From NCBI GenBank assembly GCA_937925685.1, contig CALAMI010000002.1, positions 186,001-250,000 of the forward strand: 64,000 nt of DNA, given 5' to 3'. Shown here in pieces: positions 1 to 9,379 of the stretch. Position numbers and translations under genes: made by a program. This stretch comes from Candidatus Binatia bacterium. Lineage in GTDB: Bacteria > Desulfobacterota > Binatia > HRBIN30. Each line of letters opens with the position of its first letter. Within the stretch, counting starts at the first letter, position 1. Below the pieces are notes generated by a model, which had not been told where the DNA came from, made no database searches, and worked only from the letters and a program-made list of their open reading frames with translations.

Positions 1-692
1 AGTCTCTCAATTGCCTCGACAACATCAGCGCGGGAGCGTGAAGCACGGACGGTATAGGCAGCTTTCTTTTCTTGCACACTTGGGCGGTTGAAGGCCAAGT
101 TGGGATCATCGAGATCGACCGGGCGATAGGCTAAAGTCTGTTCCTCCCATGGCTCACGCCGCGCCTGATAGAACCGGTCCACGTAACGGCACAGAAGTTG
201 GGTCACGGTTTGCTGGAGCAGGGCGCGGCCGGCAAAGGATCGGGGGCAGACCACGGCTTCATCCGCCACAAGAGTGTAGGAGACCTTCTCGATAATCTGG
301 CGCGGCGTCTCAGGGCGGATGACTAGATTGTTCAAGCCCTTCCGCTCCTTGTAGGCCAAAAGGTCAAGGTAAACCGGATGCCAGTCGACCAAGGATAGAC
401 TTTCCGGCGGGATTCTGCGCGCTTGCCCGGCGCGCACATCGGCGGTGTGGAAGCTCCACCGCATGCTTGCCAGCGACTGCACACGAACGGATAGATCCAC
501 CTGCACGGAGATCGTGGGGTCGGGTTCCAACACCAGCATTGTCTCTACGGCAAAGTCGCGTCCTGCCGGCGGACGGGGTACTACCAGGCCGCGACTGAGG
601 AACTGCTCATTCGCCCAGACGAACAAGGGCAATGCAATCGGCGGTTCTACCTCCACGCCCTCGCGTTCCAGATACTCTCGGAACTGCGCCAT
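1..692 (-). CDS. C-terminal part of a helicase/restriction-type protein, partial
   Basis: An open frame of 230 codons runs leftwards off the window, so its C-terminus is missing. The first ATG is at 692. An in-frame TAG lies five codons upstream and I see no ribosome-binding site, so the visible start may be the edge of a truncated gene and not a true N-terminus. The text (VDRFYQARR, IRPETPRQIIEKV, LDDPNLAFN, YTVRASRSR) reminds me of the region after the helicase core in large DEAD/DEAH type III restriction-like proteins. No helicase motifs are visible in this piece. The family call is from memory of the C-terminal pattern and is tentative; the coding frame itself looks real. Confidence 0.45.
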   Translation of the reverse strand, partial: MAQFREYLEREGVEVEPPIALPLFVWANEQFLSRGLVVPRPPAGRDFAVETMLVLEPDPTISVQVDLSVRVQSLASMRWSFHTADVRAGQARRIPPESLSLVDWHPVYLDLLAYKERKGLNNLVIRPETPRQIIEKVSYTLVADEAVVCPRSFAGRALLQQTVTQLLCRYVDRFYQARREPWEEQTLAYRPVDLDDPNLAFNRPSVQEKKAAYTVRASRSRADVVEAIER

Positions 693-1033
693 GTAGTTGG
701 CGCGCTATGGACACTCCCCGGGCAAACGCGCGGCGTTGGTTTACGGCCTCTTTTAGACGACGGTGTTGCAGCATTGGCTGGATCCGAGTTCCACGGTGTG
801 GGTGTACTTCAACCGATCATTTATGTGGACAAAGTTGACCATCGCGCTTGGCGCGGCCCCGATTCCGAGTGTGTAGCGACTTTGCGCCAACACCACCCTT
901 GGAATTACCGTTGGGTGGGTGTATGGCGCGGCGGGCGGCCGCGACCCCCGAGCCAAGAGGCATCGGTTTGTCAGCACGTCGTTACCGTGTTAGCAAGTAA
1001 TGTAGTTTCGGGGATAAAGTCGCAGGGACAACA
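693..1033. other. Intergenic region, nothing recognised
   Basis: This is 341 bases between the leftward helicase-like fragment and the rightward lipoprotein gene. No RNA gene, repeat or clear promoter was recognised. If the helicase-like gene is truncated, its missing N-terminal part is not here, because all three minus frames are interrupted. Confidence 0.5.
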
Positions 1034-3157
1034 ATGGAGTTTCGGGAAATTCAACGCCGGTTGCGGTCCTGGCGGATGTGGTGGTGTGGTGTCCTAGCGT
1101 GCGTGGGCATCGCGTGCGGTGACGACGGGGAGGGCGGCCGTCTGTCCGTTCCCTCTACGGTGCCTATCGTCGTTCGGGCGCCTCAGCTCTTGTTGCAACG
1201 CTTGGGCCCCGTGCTTCGATCGGTTCCTCTCGACATACACCTGGAAAGCTCCGAGCGTTCCCGGCCGACAGCGGGTCGGGGTAGTGGCCCGCGCGCGACG
1301 TTGGTGCAAGACCTGCAGTGTCGTGAGTGCTTTCGGCTCGAGGGAACGCCGGTCGCTCCTATCGTTCACTGTTCTCGGGAAAATGTCCTCGGTTGCATTT
1401 ACGGACTGGCCTGCTGGTTCGAAAGTCTCGGCCTTCGGTTCTTTCACCCCTTTCATACCTTTGTGCCGGAGCGGCTCGACTTAAGCGGCGTTGGTTGCAC
1501 ATTCGGCCAAGCGGTCGAGCCGCAGATCCCGTTGCGCGGCCTGCAACTGCATACGCTTCACCCCATCGAGTCGCTCGATGACTTTTGGCTTGCCGGGCCA
1601 GGCGCTGTGGAGCGAGCGGAGCGCACGTTGGACTGGGTGGTGTGGAACCGTGGGAATTATGTGCAGTGGGTGGCGCTCAACGATATTGCCCGCGACCCTG
1701 AGCGCTACCAGCGATGGGCCGCTCACACCCGAGCGATCGTAGGCGCCGCGCATGCGCGCGGCATGCAGGTGGGAATCGCTGTGCAATTGTTCAGTTCCTC
1801 CAACCTGCAAAACGCGTTCGACTTGCTGGATCGCGCCGACGACCCCGAGCCGGATACGACCATGGTCAGTCGGTGGCGTCTTCTCTTCGATGGGGCGCCC
1901 TTCGACTGGGTGATGCTCTCATTCGGGGAATTTTTCGGCGAGAGCCCTGATGCCTTTGTGCGCATGGTGGAGCGGGCTTACGACACGCTGCAACGAGTCG
2001 CTCCCGGCGTACAGATGTCCGCATCCGTGCACCTGGGAAACTATCCGAACTTGCGGGTGGAGTACGACGGGCGGCAGCTACTTTATTATTTCCTTGTCGA
2101 TTTTGCCTCCGTACCGATCGAACCGTGGGTGCACACCGTAATGTACTTCAACTTGTTCGAGCCTGCGGCCGGAGCGTACAATTACGACGAGTTTGCTGAG
2201 CACCGTGAATATCTCCTGGAGAAGCTTCGCGAAGGTGCTCCGGTGGGTTACCATCCGGAGTCGGCCTATTGGATTGCGTTCGATAACTCCGTACCGTTGT
2301 ACTTCCCTGTTTACATCCGCTCCCGCTGGCTCGATTTGGCGGAGATCGACCGCCGGGTCCCCGGGGCGCCGTTGCGGGCCAACGTTATCTTTTCCTCCGG
2401 CTGGGAGTGGGGATACTGGCAAAACGATCTCGTGAGTTTGTGGATGTCGTTTCAAAGACCGCAACGGTGGGAAATACTGGTCGAGCGCATCTTCGAACCC
2501 CTGGGGCAAGCGGGGTTGGCAGCCGCCCGAGCGGTGATACGTTTAGCCGAACTCCAGGCACAGGCGGCGATTCACCAGCGCTTGGCGCCCTACTTAGCGG
2601 GCCGGGATGCCATTATTGACCTGGGAGACCGCCTGGGGATTCACTCGCAGCCCGATCGACCGGAATTGCGCGAGGTGCTGGCGTGGCCAGCAGAGCAAAG
2701 GGAGGGTTTTGCAAACACTGTGCTCGAGCGGCTGGCAGTGCTGGCCGAAGAATCTGCTGGCGTGAGTAGCGAATTCCAGGCTGCGGTGGGGCAAACCGAC
2801 AATGTGTGGCTGCAAGAGCTTGCCGACGGCTTGGCCATGCAGCCCTTGCGGGCGAGATTCATCGAGAGCATTTACCGCGCTGCGCTCGCTGTGGCGAACG
2901 GCGACCGCGACACAGGAGAACGACTGCGCGACACAGCCGCGGAAACGCTCGCAGCGGCGCAGTCGGTGGTCCACCGGCGCCACCGCGCCTTGCTCGACTC
3001 GAACGGGGAGCGCTTGGTTTCCGCCTGGCGCAACCCTACCCTTTACCAGTACGGTTACCTGCAAAAGGCGCACACGTTGTGCTACTGGCGGCGGGAGTTG
3101 GCGCAACTGGATCTCATGCTTGGCGGCAGCTCCGCCGTTCCCGATTGTTTTTGGTGA
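1034..3157 (+). CDS. Glycoside-hydrolase-like lipoprotein (GH67/GH20 N-terminal type)
   Basis: The product has 707 residues. The start at 1034 follows an AGGGA sequence at suitable spacing. A hydrophobic leader ends in GIAC at residues 25-28, a lipobox, so export and lipidation are likely. Around residues 120-150, the stretch GCIYGLACWFESLGLRFF resembles the N-terminal beta domain of GH67 alpha-glucuronidases and GH20 enzymes, where a similar sequence precedes the barrel. The middle part (about 170-500) has barrel-like sections such as GNYVQWVALND and HARGMQVGIAVQLF. The C-terminal 200 residues are helical. I cannot place catalytic acids, so activity on uronic-acid or hexosamine glycans is inference. 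The gene appears monocistronic. Confidence 0.6.
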   Translation: MEFREIQRRLRSWRMWWCGVLACVGIACGDDGEGGRLSVPSTVPIVVRAPQLLLQRLGPVLRSVPLDIHLESSERSRPTAGRGSGPRATLVQDLQCRECFRLEGTPVAPIVHCSRENVLGCIYGLACWFESLGLRFFHPFHTFVPERLDLSGVGCTFGQAVEPQIPLRGLQLHTLHPIESLDDFWLAGPGAVERAERTLDWVVWNRGNYVQWVALNDIARDPERYQRWAAHTRAIVGAAHARGMQVGIAVQLFSSSNLQNAFDLLDRADDPEPDTTMVSRWRLLFDGAPFDWVMLSFGEFFGESPDAFVRMVERAYDTLQRVAPGVQMSASVHLGNYPNLRVEYDGRQLLYYFLVDFASVPIEPWVHTVMYFNLFEPAAGAYNYDEFAEHREYLLEKLREGAPVGYHPESAYWIAFDNSVPLYFPVYIRSRWLDLAEIDRRVPGAPLRANVIFSSGWEWGYWQNDLVSLWMSFQRPQRWEILVERIFEPLGQAGLAAARAVIRLAELQAQAAIHQRLAPYLAGRDAIIDLGDRLGIHSQPDRPELREVLAWPAEQREGFANTVLERLAVLAEESAGVSSEFQAAVGQTDNVWLQELADGLAMQPLRARFIESIYRAALAVANGDRDTGERLRDTAAETLAAAQSVVHRRHRALLDSNGERLVSAWRNPTLYQYGYLQKAHTLCYWRRELAQLDLMLGGSSAVPDCFW

Positions 3158-3302
3158 GCGAGAAGCCTCGCAGCGCGCGTAGGCTGAACGGGGAACGGAT
3201 ACCGCCAGAGCCCACACGAGACACACTGCGACGTCGCCACCTGTTGGCTCGGGAAGGAATACCAAACCGAGCCCAATTCCGCCGAGGGGTGGGGTGCCTG
3301 GC

Positions 3303-3860
3303 TCAGTGGCCACGCATTTGCGTGGCCGCAGACGAACGAGTGCGCACGATCGTCTGCACTTCCGCAAACAGTTGATCGAGCGCAACACGTAAATCGCGGC
3401 CGTTGTTGGCGAGCTGCTCGAGCACTTCACGTTGCTGGGCAGCGCTCGACAGTTCGCATGCACGTAGAAACCGCCGCTGAAGCTCTGCCCGCTCTGCAAG
3501 TAAGCGGTCGGCGCGCGTCAACGAGAACAGGCGTACGGAACCACCGCAAAGCTCATGGGTGATCGCGATCATGCGCGCCAGCAAAGCCGCGTGATGGTTG
3601 ACGATTTCCCCGCAAAGGCGCCGCTGCCGTACCGGCTGCAAGTAAAAGCTCGCCCGTAAGCATTGTAAAGCTAAATCGAAAGCACCTGAGTGGAACCAGG
3701 TGTCAGATTGGCTCGCCCGCCGCCGGTGTTGCTCGAAGCGTCGATATTCCCACAATTGCTCGAGCGGCTCTGCCGCTGCCGAAAGCAGGAGCGAGAGCAG
3801 GTAAAACGTCAAGGCCAGGGAGAAGACAACGATGAGTGCTGAAACCAACGATGTCAGCAT
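3303..3860 (-). CDS. Small membrane-anchored hypothetical protein
   Basis: I place the start at the ATG at 3860 because AGAGG lies six bases upstream; two earlier in-frame starts lack such a site. The 185-residue product begins with one long hydrophobic segment (about residues 3-28, rich in Leu, Val, Ala). A basic, mostly helical, Arg/Leu/Gln-rich cytoplasmic or periplasmic part follows. I recognise no domain. It is convergent with the upstream lipoprotein gene, and the last codons contain a perfect 8-bp inverted repeat. Confidence 0.6.
   Translation of the reverse strand: MLTSLVSALIVVFSLALTFYLLSLLLSAAAEPLEQLWEYRRFEQHRRRASQSDTWFHSGAFDLALQCLRASFYLQPVRQRRLCGEIVNHHAALLARMIAITHELCGGSVRLFSLTRADRLLAERAELQRRFLRACELSSAAQQREVLEQLANNGRDLRVALDQLFAEVQTIVRTRSSAATQMRGH
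3308..3327 (-). terminator. Hairpin at the end of the membrane protein gene
   Basis: A perfect 8-bp stem (GGCCACGC / GCGTGGCC) with an ATTT loop overlaps the last codons of the minus-strand gene, in the convergent region with the lipoprotein gene. No T-run follows on either strand, so a terminator role is only possible. Confidence 0.25.
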
Positions 3861-4229
3861 AATCATCCTCTCGTGTGAGAAGTGGCTTGCTCGGGGAACC
3901 AACTCCTACCTGCCACGCAGGTATCAAACAGTCAAGGCCGACGGTATGTTAAGTTCGTGAGGCAGGGTGTGGGAGGGATTTCCCGACTTGCTGGGGCAAC
4001 GGCCGTGAAATCCTGCAGTTCTGGTAACCCCCTGACGATTTGCGAGCGCGATGGCTGGTGCGGCGAAGATGTGGGGCAAGAAGGATGGCTCGAGGACTAG
4101 AGGAAAACGAAAGGCGAGCGGCTCCTCTCGGCGACCAGGGACTTTCCCGGCCGCGGGCGCCAGTAGCCTGCCAGGATGTGGCTGAGGCACTCTCAGGCTA
4201 GCAGTTCCCCGGGCTTCACGTCGCCAAAC
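3861..4229. other. Intergenic region upstream of the membrane protein gene
   Basis: This is 369 bases between two minus-strand genes. It should hold the promoter of the 185-residue membrane protein. No convincing -10/-35 pair, RNA or repeat was recognised. Confidence 0.4.
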
Positions 4230-4658
4230 TCACGGCCCGAAGTGTTCGATTCTCCACTCGTCCCGCAGGACGGGGTCCGGGCGGACTCTCTCGGTTCGAC
4301 GCCCAGTTCGGTCGTACACGTCAAATTCATCTGGAAGAACCGGGCTTTTGCGAACCGTTTTTTCGCGGACGCCCAGAGGGGAGTAGACGTCGAACTCTTC
4401 CTTGAGAACCGGGTCGGGGCGGACCGATCCCGCGCGCCGACCGGTGTTGTCGTACAGGTCCCACTCGTCGCGAAGCACGGGGTTGCGGCGGATGGTTCCT
4501 TGACGAATCCCATTTTTCTCAATGATGTACTCGTCGGGAAGTACGGGATTCTTGCGAACACGAGTCTCTTCCCAACCGAGAGCCCAGCTTGCTGGGAGAA
4601 GGGCCCCGGCAAGGAGGAGAATGCGGATCCGAGAAACTCCCGTGCCCCATAGTTTCAT
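4230..4658 (-). CDS. Secreted protein made of five 23-residue PVLxDE repeats
   Basis: The product has 142 residues: a cleavable-looking signal peptide (about residues 1-28), then five consecutive copies of a 23-residue unit. The unit consensus is a basic or hydroxyl-rich strand, then PVLxDE plus an aromatic, then D-x-Y and a turn ending in G. Variants of the core are NPVLPDEY, NPVLRDEW, DPVLKEEF, SPVLPDEF and DPVLRDEW. The two strands per unit and turn glycine suggest a beta-repeat fold. The DNA copies are diverged, so the duplication is old and protein-level constraint is likely. No function is recognised. It is divergent from the GlmU-like gene. Confidence 0.75.
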   Translation of the reverse strand: MKLWGTGVSRIRILLLAGALLPASWALGWEETRVRKNPVLPDEYIIEKNGIRQGTIRRNPVLRDEWDLYDNTGRRAGSVRPDPVLKEEFDVYSPLGVREKTVRKSPVLPDEFDVYDRTGRRTERVRPDPVLRDEWRIEHFGP

Positions 4659-4807
4659 GCCGCTAGTTTGCCCTAGGGCGATGTGGCCGTCAAGGCCAAC
4701 AGTCAGCGGGCGATGGAGCGCTTGAGAAAGAACGGACGTTCAGATTATGGTGAAGGCGTTCCCGATTTGGGTATTCAGGGATAAGAGGGACGGGTACAAG
4801 GAACTGC

Positions 4808-6016
4808 ATGAAAGCTTTGGTTCTGACCGGCGGCGCCGGTCGAGCTTTGGTACCGTTTTCAGCCACGCGTCCGAAGGCAATGACGGTGGTGGCCGGCGGC
4901 TCGCTGTTGCGCCGCACGCTTGCGTACTTGCGCGAAGCAGGCATTACCGATGTCACCATCGTCTTAGGGCAGCATGGGCATGTGGTGGAGAACGCCTTTG
5001 GCGATGGTTCGGGTCTCGGTTTGAATCTTAGTTACGTGCGCCAAGAAAGCGCCCAGGGCATTGCCGACGCCATTTTGCGGGCACGTGACAAGTTCACCGT
5101 GGCGGAATACTTCGTCCTGGTTTACGGAGATGTGGTTACGTCGAGCAACCCGTTCCTGCTGCTGTTGCAATCGTTTAACACGTTCAAGAGCCCGATTGCG
5201 GGAGTCTGCCTGCCGGGACCACCGACCGCTCGTTACGGTAACGTGTATTTAAGTGGAACGCGCATCACCAAAATCGTGGAAAAGCCCCGCGCGGCTGGCT
5301 TAGGCAATTACGTGCTTTCGGGGATGTTCGTTCTCCCCACTGAGTTGTTTTCGTGGGTGGAAGAGGCGGGGCGGGATATGGAGCGGGTGTTCGATCGTCT
5401 GACGGCCGGCGTGGGCGTGCACGCCTCGATTTGGGAGGAGGGCTGGATCGACGTAGAATACCCTTGGGATGTGCTGGCAGCGAACCGCTTGGTCATGGAT
5501 ACCTGGGAAGAGGCGCAGATTTCTCGTCACGCTACCTTGGACAACAATGTGACGATCGTGGGACCGGTTCGTGTCGAAGCTGGATCGACCATTCGCGCCG
5601 GGGCCGTGCTGGCTGGTCCGTGCTACATCGGCCGTGATTGCTACGTGGGCAACAACGTGTTGGTGCGCAGTTACTCCTCGTTGGGACCGGGTTCCACCGT
5701 TGGTTACGGGGTCGAGCTGAAGAACTGCGTGGTGTTTGGCCGGGCGCGAATCGGCCGGCTTTCGTTCATTGGCGATAGCGTGGTGGGCGAAGAAGTGGAC
5801 ATCGGTTCTGGGACCATGACCGTGAACGAGACGATGGATCGCCAACCCATCGGTGTCAATATTCTCGGCTCGCGCGTCGATTCGGGACTCAAAAAGCTCG
5901 GCGCCTTTATTGGCGACCGCGCGAAAATCGGTGCCGGGAATACGCTGGCCGCGGGAACGATCGTCGACGCGGGCGCTGTGATCGAGCATCACACCACGGT
6001 GCCCCGAGCGGAGTAA
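4808..6016 (+). CDS. GlmU-like sugar nucleotidyltransferase with left-handed beta-helix
   Basis: The product has 402 residues. Residues 1-230 form a nucleotidyltransferase domain (start MKALVLTGG, then TRPKAM and LVYGDV). Residues 240-400 are hexapeptide repeats of a left-handed beta-helix, as in archaeal-type bifunctional GlcNAc-1-P uridyltransferase/glucosamine-1-P acetyltransferase. It ends 4 bases before glmS, so the pair probably makes UDP-GlcNAc from fructose-6-P in the cytoplasm. The N-terminal signature reads GGAGRALVP where the family normally has G-x-G-x-R-L-x-P: the usual Arg position is Ala and an Arg sits one place earlier. Activity of the first domain is therefore less certain. 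Confidence 0.8.
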   Translation: MKALVLTGGAGRALVPFSATRPKAMTVVAGGSLLRRTLAYLREAGITDVTIVLGQHGHVVENAFGDGSGLGLNLSYVRQESAQGIADAILRARDKFTVAEYFVLVYGDVVTSSNPFLLLLQSFNTFKSPIAGVCLPGPPTARYGNVYLSGTRITKIVEKPRAAGLGNYVLSGMFVLPTELFSWVEEAGRDMERVFDRLTAGVGVHASIWEEGWIDVEYPWDVLAANRLVMDTWEEAQISRHATLDNNVTIVGPVRVEAGSTIRAGAVLAGPCYIGRDCYVGNNVLVRSYSSLGPGSTVGYGVELKNCVVFGRARIGRLSFIGDSVVGEEVDIGSGTMTVNETMDRQPIGVNILGSRVDSGLKKLGAFIGDRAKIGAGNTLAAGTIVDAGAVIEHHTTVPRAE

Positions 6017-6020
6017 CGAT

Positions 6021-7832
6021 ATGTGCGGGATCAGCGGGGTCGCGAGTTTTCACCCCATCCATGATCGCTTGTACGAAGGTGTCCATCAGCTCGAGTACCG
6101 TGGCTACGATTCCTGTGGCGTGGCTTTTGTCGAAAACCGCCACATCGAGGTGCGCAAAGACGTTGGCACGGTAGACGAGGTCGACAGCCGCACGAATCTT
6201 CGTAACCTGGCAGCCCGTGTGGGCATCGCCCACACCCGTTGGGCCACTCACGGGAAGGTTACCCGGGAAAACGCTCACCCCCATCTGAGTTGCGACGGCG
6301 CCTTTGCCGTAGTTCACAACGGCATCATCGCCAATTACCGCGTGTTGCGGGAACGGCTGCAGCACGCGGGGCATCGCTTTCGCTCGGAAACCGACACAGA
6401 AACCATCGCCCATTTGGTCGAGGATCACCACCGGCGCACCGGGGACGTCGAGTCGGCATGGGTGGCTACCCTGCGTGAACTCGAAGGAAGTTATGCCTTG
6501 GCAATGATTTCCGTGCACGATCCGGATCGAATTTATTGTGCGCGCCAAGAAAGCCCCCTGATCATTGGTGTGGGAACCGATAGCAATTACGTCGGCTCAG
6601 ATTTCAACGCCTTCATCGAATACACGAAAAACGCTGTCATCCTCGACGACGGCGAATACGGGATCGTTTCCCAGGACAGCTACGCCATTAAACGAGTGCG
6701 CGATGGCGAAGTCGTGGAAAAACCGGTCATGGTGATCCCTTGGGACTCGGAGCTCTCCCGCAAGGGCGGATACCCGCATTTCATGCTCAAAGAAATTCAC
6801 GAGCAGCCGCAAGCGGCACGGGCCGCTCTGGCCATCGAAAACAACGCTTTTCGCGACCTCGTTGAGGAGATGGCCCAGGCCCGCCGCATTTACCTGATCG
6901 GTGTGGGTACCACTTACTATGTGGCACTCTACGGGCAATATCTCTTCGCGGAACTGGCCGATGTCGCCGTGCTCCCAGTGAGTTCCGACGAGTTCCGCTA
7001 CCTGGACAAAAGCGATCCTGACACTGTGGTGCTGGCCATCTCCCAGTCAGGTGAAACCTACGACACTTTGATGAGCTTGCGCCACGCCAAGGAGCGGGGT
7101 GCCAAAACGGCCGCCATCGTGAACGTCGTTGGGTCCTCGATTGCGCGACTCGTGGACTACGCGATCTTACAGGGGTCGGGTCCCGAGGTCTGCGTCGTCA
7201 GTACCAAGGCAGCCCTGGCACAAATGGTGTTGCTGACACGTCTGGCTATTGAACTCGGAGGCGTGCGCGGCAAGCTCGCAGCGAACGTCCGCGACGAAGC
7301 TTACACAGCCTTGCGTCGCTTGCCGGAAGAGATCGAAGCACTCCTGAACGAACGCTCGGGTTTGATCCGTGCTGCCGCCTACCGCCACGCCCACATGCGC
7401 AACTGGCTCTTTCTCGGTCGAGGCATTTACTATCCTATTGCCTTGGAATCCGCCCTGAAGATGAAAGAAGTCACATACTTGCATGTCGAAGGAATGCCGG
7501 GCGGATTTCTGAAACACGGTACCCTCTCTCTGGTCGACGAGAATTTGTACACGCTTGTGTTTGTGCCGCCACGAGACAGCGGCGAGCTCTACACACTGAC
7601 GGTTTCCTGCGTCGAGGAAGTGCGTGCTCGCGCAGGCTACGTCATTGGCCTGGCGTTCGACCCGGCGCCGGGCCTGTTCGACGAAGCCGTTCCTCTACAG
7701 GCCTCGCATTGGTTGACGGCCCCGCTGTTGCCCTTGGTGGCTGCGCAGCTGTTGGCCTATTTCACGGCCACGGCATTGAAGCGTAACGTGGATAAGCCCA
7801 GGTCTTTGGCCAAGTCGGTCACCGTCGCCTAA
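6021..7832 (+). CDS. glmS: Glucosamine-fructose-6-phosphate aminotransferase (isomerizing)
   Basis: The product has 603 residues, the usual GlmS length. It begins MCGISG, exposing Cys1, the nucleophile of the N-terminal class II glutamine amidotransferase domain (about 1-220; HTRWATHG and HNGI are also present). Two SIS sugar-isomerase domains follow (about 280-420 and 450-600; SQSGET is the phosphosugar-binding signature), ending in the conserved DKPRSLAKSVTV. The enzyme makes glucosamine-6-phosphate from fructose-6-phosphate and glutamine, the entry to peptidoglycan and LPS amino sugars. It is translationally close to the GlmU-like gene. No glmS ribozyme is expected or seen. Confidence 0.96.
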   Translation: MCGISGVASFHPIHDRLYEGVHQLEYRGYDSCGVAFVENRHIEVRKDVGTVDEVDSRTNLRNLAARVGIAHTRWATHGKVTRENAHPHLSCDGAFAVVHNGIIANYRVLRERLQHAGHRFRSETDTETIAHLVEDHHRRTGDVESAWVATLRELEGSYALAMISVHDPDRIYCARQESPLIIGVGTDSNYVGSDFNAFIEYTKNAVILDDGEYGIVSQDSYAIKRVRDGEVVEKPVMVIPWDSELSRKGGYPHFMLKEIHEQPQAARAALAIENNAFRDLVEEMAQARRIYLIGVGTTYYVALYGQYLFAELADVAVLPVSSDEFRYLDKSDPDTVVLAISQSGETYDTLMSLRHAKERGAKTAAIVNVVGSSIARLVDYAILQGSGPEVCVVSTKAALAQMVLLTRLAIELGGVRGKLAANVRDEAYTALRRLPEEIEALLNERSGLIRAAAYRHAHMRNWLFLGRGIYYPIALESALKMKEVTYLHVEGMPGGFLKHGTLSLVDENLYTLVFVPPRDSGELYTLTVSCVEEVRARAGYVIGLAFDPAPGLFDEAVPLQASHWLTAPLLPLVAAQLLAYFTATALKRNVDKPRSLAKSVTVA

Positions 7833-8242
7833 AACGGCGCCGATTTGTTCGCACGGTGGCTCAGCGGCGGCAGTTTCGCAAGACGCTTGGCCCCGTTGTG
7901 TTTGCTCGAGCTGCTGATCCCATTTCTGAGGGCACCTCGCGCACGACTTGTGCTTCAGGAAAGCAGGGCTCGCTAGACGAGCCTCGAAACCATGTCAGAT
8001 GACTTGAACATTGTCAGTAGGATCCGTGCGTCGAATTGCTCGAGGCTAGCGAAAGCCTGATGTACGCCTAGAGCTCCGACAGGGTCGCCGATCTGGCTTT
8101 GTCCCTCGGAGCAGAGCCCCAGCGATTCTGCCGGAGCGATGAACGGCATGCTTGGGTCAGGGAGCACCTTCTCGAGGCTAGATTTCGATGTGGCGGGCTG
8201 CACGCAAAAATCCCCTTTCTGGTTTCGGCATGCAGGCTCGGC
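7833..8242. other. Convergent intergenic region with one hairpin
   Basis: This is 410 bases between the ends of glmS and the ABC permease operon. A 6-bp perfect stem (GGCTCG / CGAGCC, loop CTAGA) lies at 7967-7983 and could help end transcription, though no T-run follows. Short open frames here look like chance. Confidence 0.35.
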
Positions 8243-9379
8243 CTACTGCACCTCTTTCCGGAAGATAAAACTCGCCGCCGTTAGGATGGCGACTCCAAAA
8301 ACGAGCAAGACCAAGCTTTCATCCCAGAGTTCGGCCCAGCCCGCGTTTTTCAAATAGATGCCGCGAACAATACGGATGTAATACTTCAGAGGAATGATGT
8401 GGGTGAGGTGTTGGATCATTTCGGGCATGCTGGAAATCGGGAACATGAAGCCGGAGAAAAATAAATTGGGCAGCAGCAAAAACTGGCCCAACATGGAGGC
8501 CTGCTGTTGGGTGTTAGACACAGTGGAAACCAGGAGCCCCATCCCGAGGCAAGTCATGATGAAAAGGAGACTCAGCACCAAGAGCAAGCTTAAGGAGCCC
8601 ACCATTTCCACCCCGAACCAATACCGGCCGGCAAGCATCACTGCAGCCATGTTCACGTAGCCGATCACGATAAACGGCAGTGCTTTTCCTAAGACGAACT
8701 CGCCTGCACGGATTGGCGTAACAATAATCTGCTCGATCGTCCCACGTTCTTTTTCCCGGACGATGGCAATGGCTGTGAGAACGACCAGTAACTCCATGAG
8801 CACGACGCAAAGGATTGCGGGAACCATGTAGCGGACGCTGCGCAACTCGGGGTTGAACCACACTCGTGGCTCGGCTTCGACCCGGGGATGCACCACGATG
8901 CGATCCCCGGTGCCGCGGTCGGGAAAACGCACCTGCACCGCATGCGTGAGGGTAATTTGCTCCAGGTAAGCCGAAGCGATCATGGCGATGTTGGAGTTGC
9001 TACCATCGATGAGTGCGGAGATCTCGGCGGTTTTGCCTCTGCGCAGTTTTTCGGAGAAGTCGGGTGGGATGGTGAGCACGACCTTCACGGTGCCGCGGTC
9101 CAGGAGCCGGTTGGCTTCGGCGATGTGCGTGCATGGAGCGGCGATCCGAAAATAACCGCTATGGACGAGATGGTCGACGTAATTGCGGCTCGACGCCGAG
9201 CGGTCGTAGTCGCACACGGCGAGCGCAATATCGGTGATGTCGGTGGCGACCACATAGCCGAAGATAATGAGTTCGATCACGGGCATGAGCAAAACCAAGC
9301 CGAACATGCGACGGTCGCGCGAGAGCTGGATGAACTCCTTCCACATCACGTGGGCGATCCGCGAAAGCGAAGCCCTCAT
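8243..9379 (-). CDS. ABC-2 type transporter permease (downstream copy)
   Basis: The product has 378 residues. It has the layout of the YhhJ/YbhR-like ABC2_membrane_3 family: one N-terminal transmembrane helix (about 24-46), a long extracytoplasmic part, then five or six helices in the C-terminal half. The coupling segment EKERGTIEQIIVTPI is typical of this family and contacts the ATPase. It is the third gene of an operon and overlaps its upstream partner by 4 bp. With the second permease and ATPase it should form an exporter. The substrate cannot be told from sequence; drugs, lipids or polysaccharides are all possible. Confidence 0.88.
   Translation of the reverse strand: MRASLSRIAHVMWKEFIQLSRDRRMFGLVLLMPVIELIIFGYVVATDITDIALAVCDYDRSASSRNYVDHLVHSGYFRIAAPCTHIAEANRLLDRGTVKVVLTIPPDFSEKLRRGKTAEISALIDGSNSNIAMIASAYLEQITLTHAVQVRFPDRGTGDRIVVHPRVEAEPRVWFNPELRSVRYMVPAILCVVLMELLVVLTAIAIVREKERGTIEQIIVTPIRAGEFVLGKALPFIVIGYVNMAAVMLAGRYWFGVEMVGSLSLLLVLSLLFIMTCLGMGLLVSTVSNTQQQASMLGQFLLLPNLFFSGFMFPISSMPEMIQHLTHIIPLKYYIRIVRGIYLKNAGWAELWDESLVLLVFGVAILTAASFIFRKEVQ

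Noticed and set aside
753-977. 74-codon minus-strand frame in the left intergenic region
   Set aside because: It has no family, no ribosome-binding site and does not connect with the helicase-like frame.
7973-8203. 76-codon minus-strand frame between glmS and the ABC operon
   Set aside because: It has no ribosome-binding site or recognisable sequence and lies in a convergent region.
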